From contig CM063502.1 of NCBI GenBank assembly GCA_032207245.1, positions 113,308,312 to 113,372,311 of the forward strand: a stretch of 64,000 nucleotides of DNA. The letters run 5' to 3'. Shown here one piece after another: positions 55,598 to 64,000 of the stretch. The DNA is from Pardosa pseudoannulata. Taxonomy: Eukaryota; Arthropoda; Arachnida; Araneae; Lycosidae. The notes beneath the pieces are model-generated. The model was not told the DNA's origin. It saw only the letters and a list, made by a program, of their open reading frames with translations, and did no database searches. Position 1 is the first letter of the stretch, and each line of letters opens with the position of its first letter. The translations under genes and the position numbers were made by a program.

Positions 55598-55644
<47 letters not shown>

Positions 55645-55698
55645 AATTTGATAAATTTTTTTATAACATATATATGATTATATATTTATATATTATGT

Positions 55699-55736
<38 letters not shown>

Positions 55737-55987
55737 GTATATATATATGTGATTTATGTATATATATAATATAGTATATATATAAAAGTATAGTATAATA
55801 TATAATGTATAGTTTTTTAAATTTATTGTATATAATTATATATATAAAAATATATATTTTTATTTACAAATGTATTTAAATTTATATTTTTATATTAATT
55901 ATATATATATTATGTATATATATATTATTTATGTATAATAATTTATGTATTATAATTATATAAAAATATAAATGAATTTAAATAAAA

Positions 55988-56060
<73 letters not shown>
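55317..56060. repeat. Long degenerate TA-rich tract
   Basis: Several (TA)n runs (about 55317-55385, 55465-55650, 55700-55750 and 55990-56059) are separated by degenerate A/T-only sequence. The reading frames are Y/I artefacts. Confidence 0.95.
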
Positions 56061-56083
56061 CCGTAAAACTAGAGTAGAGCTTA

Positions 56084-56363
56084 AAACTAAAACAAAACTT
56101 CTCGGCACAACAGCCCCTAGGGGGCTAGGGCCTACGGCGTCGATCTCAGTTTACTTGACCAAGGGCCCTGGGGTGCGAAGCATATGTTCCGGTTATGTGG
56201 TTAATCTTACGCGGAACCCCCAGTGTTTAGTTCCCAAGCCCGCTTGGTCCTCATTTCATCTACCCACTGAAATGATGAAAGGCTGAGTCAATCTTGCCCA
56301 GCCCGGGGATCGAACCTCGGACCTGTGTCATAGGAGCGCGAAGAACTACCCAAATGCCACTGG
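56084..56363 (-). mobile_element. tRNA-derived SINE, second family
   Basis: A 280-base G+C-rich insert is bounded by a 12-base duplication, GAGTAGAGCTTA (56072-56083 and 56364-56375). On the minus strand it begins CCCAGTGGCATTTGGGTAGT (A-box region) and has a B-box GGTTCGATCCC (56306-56316). It then has a conserved-looking body with GACTCAGCCTTTCATC and ends in a TTTTGTTTTAG tail. It is different from the CCAA-tailed SINE. The copy of the surrounding sequence at 57.87 kb lacks it, which confirms an insertion. Confidence 0.88.
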
Positions 56364-56368
56364 GAGTA

Positions 56369-57314
56369 GAGCTTAGTATCTAAAAAACCTTTATTTTTTT
56401 TACATCAAATTAATTGTGCTTTCTTATAAAGAAAGGAAAAGATAACTTTATTAAATTATTTCTTCTTATGTAAACGTTTTGAAATTTCGCAACTTATCAA
56501 TATATAAAATAAATTTAGGTGAATTTCCAGTTATAAATTAATTAATGTCAACTATTTCAGAGATATGCATATCTTATATTAGTAATTAATTATTTATGTT
56601 ATAGTTTCCAAATTATGCGATAAAAGAAAATAAACCATATGAATGTCGGTAAATTAATATATAAAAGATATATCAAATAAATACTTTATTTGACAACAAT
56701 ACATTTTTTGTTAAATAATTAAATTAAATAATGGAAAAATTAATTTTGGTAATTCACAGAGAACAAAAATAATAAATTAATTAATGTCAACTATTTCAGA
56801 GATATGCATATCTTATATTAGTAATTAATTATTTATGTTATAGTTTCCAAATTATGCGATAAAAGAAAATAAACCATATCAATTTTGGTAAATTAAATAA
56901 AAGATCCTATCAAATAAATTACTTTCCCTTTGACAACAATACATTTTTTGTGTAAACAATTAAATTAAATAATGGAAAAAGATAATTTTGGTAATTCTGA
57001 CAGAGAACAAAAACATAAACGAAAATTATATATTTTTTAAATGAAGCATCTTATGCTGTATAATATGAAAAAAAAATTGCTTATGTTTTCTATAAATTCC
57101 AAATTTAAAGGTATTTTTATATCATTTAAAGGTACTTTTAGCATCATTTACTCTTATTTTTTTTACCAATTTCATCCAGTTCTATAATTATCAGTGATAT
57201 TTTAAAATCTACAAATTTTTAGCTCATTTTGAAGTTACTGCGAAAACTCAGTTACGTCTGAATGCTATGATGTAAGACTCACTTATACACACACCTGCTT
57301 AGACACACACGCAA
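56369..57314 (+). repeat. Segmental duplicate R, copy 1 (with internal duplication)
   Basis: Starts GAGCTTAGTATCTAAAAAACC and ends CACACGCAAGTATA at a TA run. A block of about 240 bases beginning ATTAATTAATGTCAACTA is repeated within it (near 56540 and 56775). Related copies are at 57867-58498 and 59978-60513. Confidence 0.93.
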
Positions 57315-57642
<328 letters not shown>

Positions 57643-57740
57643 ATCGTCCAAGGACCAACCAGCCCTCAACTTTACACTTAAAACTTATTTTGAAATGTCC
57701 CTTATAATTTTCCTCAGCCCGGGCATGCTGGGCTGCCAAG

Positions 57741-57866
57741 TGTCCCCGCTAACCGTCCGTTAGAAAGAAGCACATAATTCGTCGTGGCTGAACTTAACTT
57801 TTATTTCATCCTATAAAATTGCACAGAATCCAGAGACGTCTGAACCTGACGGCGTCAGAACGCTCT
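57741..57866 (-). mobile_element. LTR-like fragment L, copy 1 (truncated)
   Basis: On the minus strand it reads TTCAGACGTCTCTGG, a TTTTATAGG TATA-like box, AATAAAAG, CTAACGGACGGTTAGCGGGG and ends ACA. TGGCAGCCCAGC (57727-57738) follows closely, a plausible tRNA primer-binding site. Homology to copy 2 extends past the LTR end to about 57670. The 5' side is cut off at the duplicate R boundary. Identification by layout only. Confidence 0.4.
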
Positions 57867-58498
57867 GAGCTTAGTATCTAAAAAACCTTTATTTTTTTTA
57901 CATCAAATTAATTGTGCTTTCTTATAAAGAAAGGAAAAGATAACTTTATTAAATTATTTCTTCTTATGTAAACGTTTTGAAATTTCGCAACTTATCAATA
58001 TATAAAATAAATTTAGGTGAATTTCCAGTTATAAATTAATTAATGTCAACTATTTCAGAGATATGCATATCTTATATTAGTAATTAATTATTTATGTTAT
58101 AGTTTCCAAATTATGCGATAAAAGAAAATAAACCATATCAATTTTGGTAAATTAAATAAAAGATCCTATCAAATAAATTACTTTCCCTTTGACAACAATA
58201 CATTTTTTGTGTAAACAATTAAATTAAATAATGGAAAAAGATAATTTTGGTAATTCTGACAGAGAACAAAAACATAAACGAAAATTATATATTTTTTAAA
58301 TGAAGCATCTTATGCTGTATAATATGAAAAAAAAATTGCTTATGTTTTCTATAAATTCCAAATTTAAAGGTATTTTTATATCATTTAAAGGTACTTTTAG
58401 CATCATTTACTCTTATTTTTTTTACCAATTTCATCCAGTTCTATAATTATCAGTGATATTTTAAAATCTACAAATTTTTAGCTCATTTTGAAGTTACT
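57867..58498 (+). repeat. Segmental duplicate R, copy 2
   Basis: Starts GAGCTTAGTATC like copy 1 but lacks the SINE, the internal 240-base duplication and the last part (GCGAAAACTCAGTTACG onward). It is nearly identical elsewhere. It is flanked on both sides by LTR-like fragment L. Confidence 0.95.
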
Positions 58499-58559
58499 TA
58501 AAACTTATTTTGAAATGTACTTATAATTTTCCTCAGCCCGGGCATGATGGGCTGCCAAG

Positions 58560-58817
58560 AGTCCCGCTAACCGTCCGTTAGAAAGAAGAACATCATTTGT
58601 CGTGGCTGAACTTAACTTTTATTTCATCCTATAAACTTGCACAGAATCCAGAGACGTCTGAACCTGACGGTGTCAGAACGCTATCTCTCACTAAGTAATA
58701 CCAACCTTCTGCGAGAGACGACTAAAACCCGTGTGTGGGAAAATGCTGAGGCAAGTGTTTTAATTGCTTATAGAAAGTAACCTTTGACTCGAGCCATCTG
58801 CAAAGTGTGGCGTGTCA
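58560..58817 (-). mobile_element. LTR-like fragment L, copy 2 (longer)
   Basis: About 258 bases on the minus strand from TGACACGCCACACTTTGC to TAGCGGGACTC, followed by TGGCAGCCCATC (58546-58557). TATA-like TTTCTATAAG (near 58775), TTTATAGG and AATAAAAG are present. It matches copy 1 over the shared part. No coding region of a retroelement was seen. A solo LTR or truncated element is the simplest reading; other repeat types remain possible. Confidence 0.42.
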
Positions 58818-59076
58818 GATGAGCATTACTGCTGATCGTTACAAATTTTCATGGGAAAGTTATAACTTCCTCATTAAAATGCCAGCTATATCATTTTCTG
58901 CTTTGGGAATCATAGAAAGAATTTCGGGGTTACTCTGAAGGAATGAAAACATCCTCGTTTAAATTGGATGGCTGCTGAATATGGTTAATATAAAAAGAAG
59001 AAATTAAGATCTAGTATATGAATGGGGAAAAGGGATAATTTTGGAATACGCTTTAGGGTTTAGATATTGATATTAT

Positions 59077-61665
<2,589 letters not shown>

Positions 61666-61854
61666 GGTGTTAAAGGTCATTTTTCATTTTAAAGAGAAAT
61701 TACCGCAGCATTTGAAATCATGCCTTTTTATGTTTAACTAAATGATATATTGTCCAGTGTATTTTGGGACAAGTGTTTAAAATTAACCAGTTATGGTTGT
61801 TTATCCATTTATATGTGCTATTTTTATATTCTATCATTAAATATTTTATATATA

Positions 61855-63180
61855 AACTTTTTATAAAGCTTTCATTTATCCAGTTTAAACTGAGTTTTGA
61901 TGAAATATAAATGTTTTTATATAACTAATCTTAGTTGTATATTCATAGAGAGGAGGCGTTAATTAAGTTATTATTTTACGTTGCTATTTTTAGAAATATT
62001 TAGAAACCTTATGAGGTTTTACGTAATAAAATCCGAATTTTAAGCTTACTTTAATGGGATATATTAATATAGTCCAGAATAATATACATATGATGATTTA
62101 TTAGCATGATATATAAACAGAAACACAATTTTGTAACAATGATATTTTTTTAATGTTTAATAGATATATATCGTTTATAATGTTAAAAATATGAAATTGA
62201 TCTTTTTGTTGATTTTTAGATTTAATACTGGTCATTTCTCCACCTTGTAGATCAAATAAAACCATTTAATTTTCCCTAAATTTAAACTTATTATTGAGTA
62301 TTTTATTGATGAAAATTCCATATATTGCCCCTCTACATATTTCAACCGATGTTTTATGCTTTTACACTCCTAAAATTGACTTTGAATTCTGATAAATTAA
62401 TGACGGATTATTATTCTAGAGTATTTATAAAGATTTCATTTATCCAATTTAAATTGCGTTTTAAAGAAATATAAATGTTTTTATATAACTTATCTTATGT
62501 GTATATTCATAGGGGGGGGGGCGTTAATTACCTTATGATTTTACGTTGATATTGTTAGAAATATTGAAGAAACGTTATGAGGATTTAAGTAATAAAATCT
62601 GAATTTTAAGCTTACTTTAATGGGATATATTAATATAGTCTACAATAATATACATATGATGATTTATTTGCCTGATAATTGAAATGCATAGAAATAAAAT
62701 TTTGGGCAGAGAGATAAATATCAAATGCAGTAATTGCTAGAATTCGATCACATTTTCTTATAATATTTTCACAGTTCATAATAGAGTAGCTACTTTGCAT
62801 ATAATGGTATTTTTTCAGTATTGATTTAAATAAATATCTATTTATCTTTAACAGCAACACAGTTTTGTAACAAGGATATATTTTTTTTAATGTTTAATAG
62901 ATATATTTAGTTTATAATGTTAAAAATATGAAACTGATCTTTTTACTGATTTTCAGATTTAATACTGGTCATTTCTCCAAATTATAGATCAAATAAAACT
63001 ACCTAATTTTCACTAACTTTATTTTCACTATTTTATTATTGAGTATGTTATTGAGGAAAATTCCATATATTGCCCCTCTACAAATCCTAACCGATGTTTA
63101 ATGCTTTTACACTCTGACAATGAACTTTGAATTCTGATAAATTAATGAGGGATTATTATCTTAGAGTACTCTTAAAAGTA
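61855..63180. repeat. Two-copy tandem duplication, unequal lengths
   Basis: Copy 1 (about 61855-62415) and copy 2 (about 62416-63180) share TTCATTTATCCA, GGCGTTAATTA, TAATGGGATATATTAATATAGTC and TTAATACTGGTCATTTCTCC. Copy 2 carries about 185 extra bases near 62665-62848 that copy 1 lacks. A G-run of about 10 lies at 62512-62521. Confidence 0.85.
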
Positions 63181-64000
63181 GAAGTCAATTAAGTCACCCC
63201 GTACCTTATTATTTTCCTACGTTCATTTTTAGTCTGGTGACATACATCCCTTCCTGTAATGAGCCTTCGTGTTTTTTGTTACTTCAAACAAAGTGGCATC
63301 AATAACAATAGCTCAAAGTGGCAAGTAATTTGCATATGTTGCTGAAGATCTTTTCCTTTATTGCAAGTAATTTTCTGCCCCAAGGATTTTCGAAACTGAA
63401 AGAATCGTGCGGTAGTAAAATGTTTATAAATGTAATCATTTTTCTTCACTTTTACGCAAGCTTAGTGGTTTCTTTGAACCCTAATTGGCAATAAAGAAAG
63501 AACTACTTTTTAATTTAAATTATTAATGGAACCAACGCTCTTTCAGCTGGTGGACGTTCGAGAAAATAGGGTTTGTATAGCAATAAGAATAGAGAAACAC
63601 GTCCTATTTAAGAAAAACTACAAATCTGCAATCATATTTACACTGCATTTTTTGTAGTCATGTAAGTTTTGAAGTGTTTCTCAACAGCAATTTTTTATGA
63701 ATTCATTAATTTATTTTCATATGTCTAGCCCGGAAAAAACAGAACCTTTTGTTGTTATTACATATATTCAGTAAATAATGTTAAATATGGGGAAGATCAA
63801 TAGTTTTGTGTTGAGTTAATAAAGATTTTAAACTTCGAAAATGAAGCAAGTGTTTGTTAGATTCATACGTTTTGTTTATCACTTTAACGAAAAGAACACG
63901 TTATTATAATACAAAATAATTAAAAAAAACTATATGCAACTCCAACATTTTGAAATGAATTATAAGTTATGTAAGTCGAAAGTGGAATCCCAGTGGTGGT
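63181..64000. other. AT-rich sequence, no gene seen
   Basis: No frame above background and no element ends recognised. Confidence 0.55.

Overview
This window is AT-rich eukaryotic nuclear DNA (most of it looks roughly 70-75% A+T) with almost no recognisable protein-coding sequence. The pattern fits an arthropod, most likely an arachnid such as a spider. The evidence is a decayed Tc1-type transposase, several young tRNA-derived SINEs with CCAA tails and target-site duplications, paired short elements with piggyBac-type TTAA/CCC termini, MITE-like elements with TTA-type duplications, and very long (TA)n and (TG)n microsatellites. The species call is inference; no gene in the window fixes it. 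No operons, bacterial genes, CRISPR arrays or true RNA genes were seen.

Layout. 1-12.7 kb: AT-rich sequence with microsatellites, an old SINE at 5.3 kb, and two local duplications (1.5/2.6 kb and 5.65/6.17 kb). 12.7-15 kb: a candidate LTR and a broken Tc1-like transposase. 16.5-17.4 kb: a four-unit tandem repeat of about 226 bp. 19.6-20.5 kb and 50.1-51.0 kb: two copies of one short TTAA-flanked element. 22.3-22.9 kb: a base-composition island, open in several frames and split by a SINE. 23.99-24.17 kb (minus): the best candidate coding exon, a short basic segment plus a signal anchor and a splice donor. 24.2-27.4 kb: a tandem array with a unit of about 1.14 kb. 32.6-41.4 kb: seven diverged copies of an exon-like segment in an old duplication array, with an inverted repeat, a MITE and a further 0.5 kb duplication. 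41.6-42.3 kb: a SINE-like tail and a MITE-like element. 43-56 kb: microsatellites, two well-bounded SINEs and decayed unique sequence. 56.1-61.7 kb: nested duplications with TA repeats, another SINE and two LTR-like fragments. 61.9-63.2 kb: a further tandem duplication.

Reading as a whole: this looks like a long intron or intergenic tract of a large arthropod genome. It has been shaped by tandem duplication, retroposition and microsatellite growth rather than by a set of cooperating genes. The most useful follow-ups are the possible first exon at 24 kb, the island at 22.6 kb and the seven-copy array at 32.6-41.4 kb.
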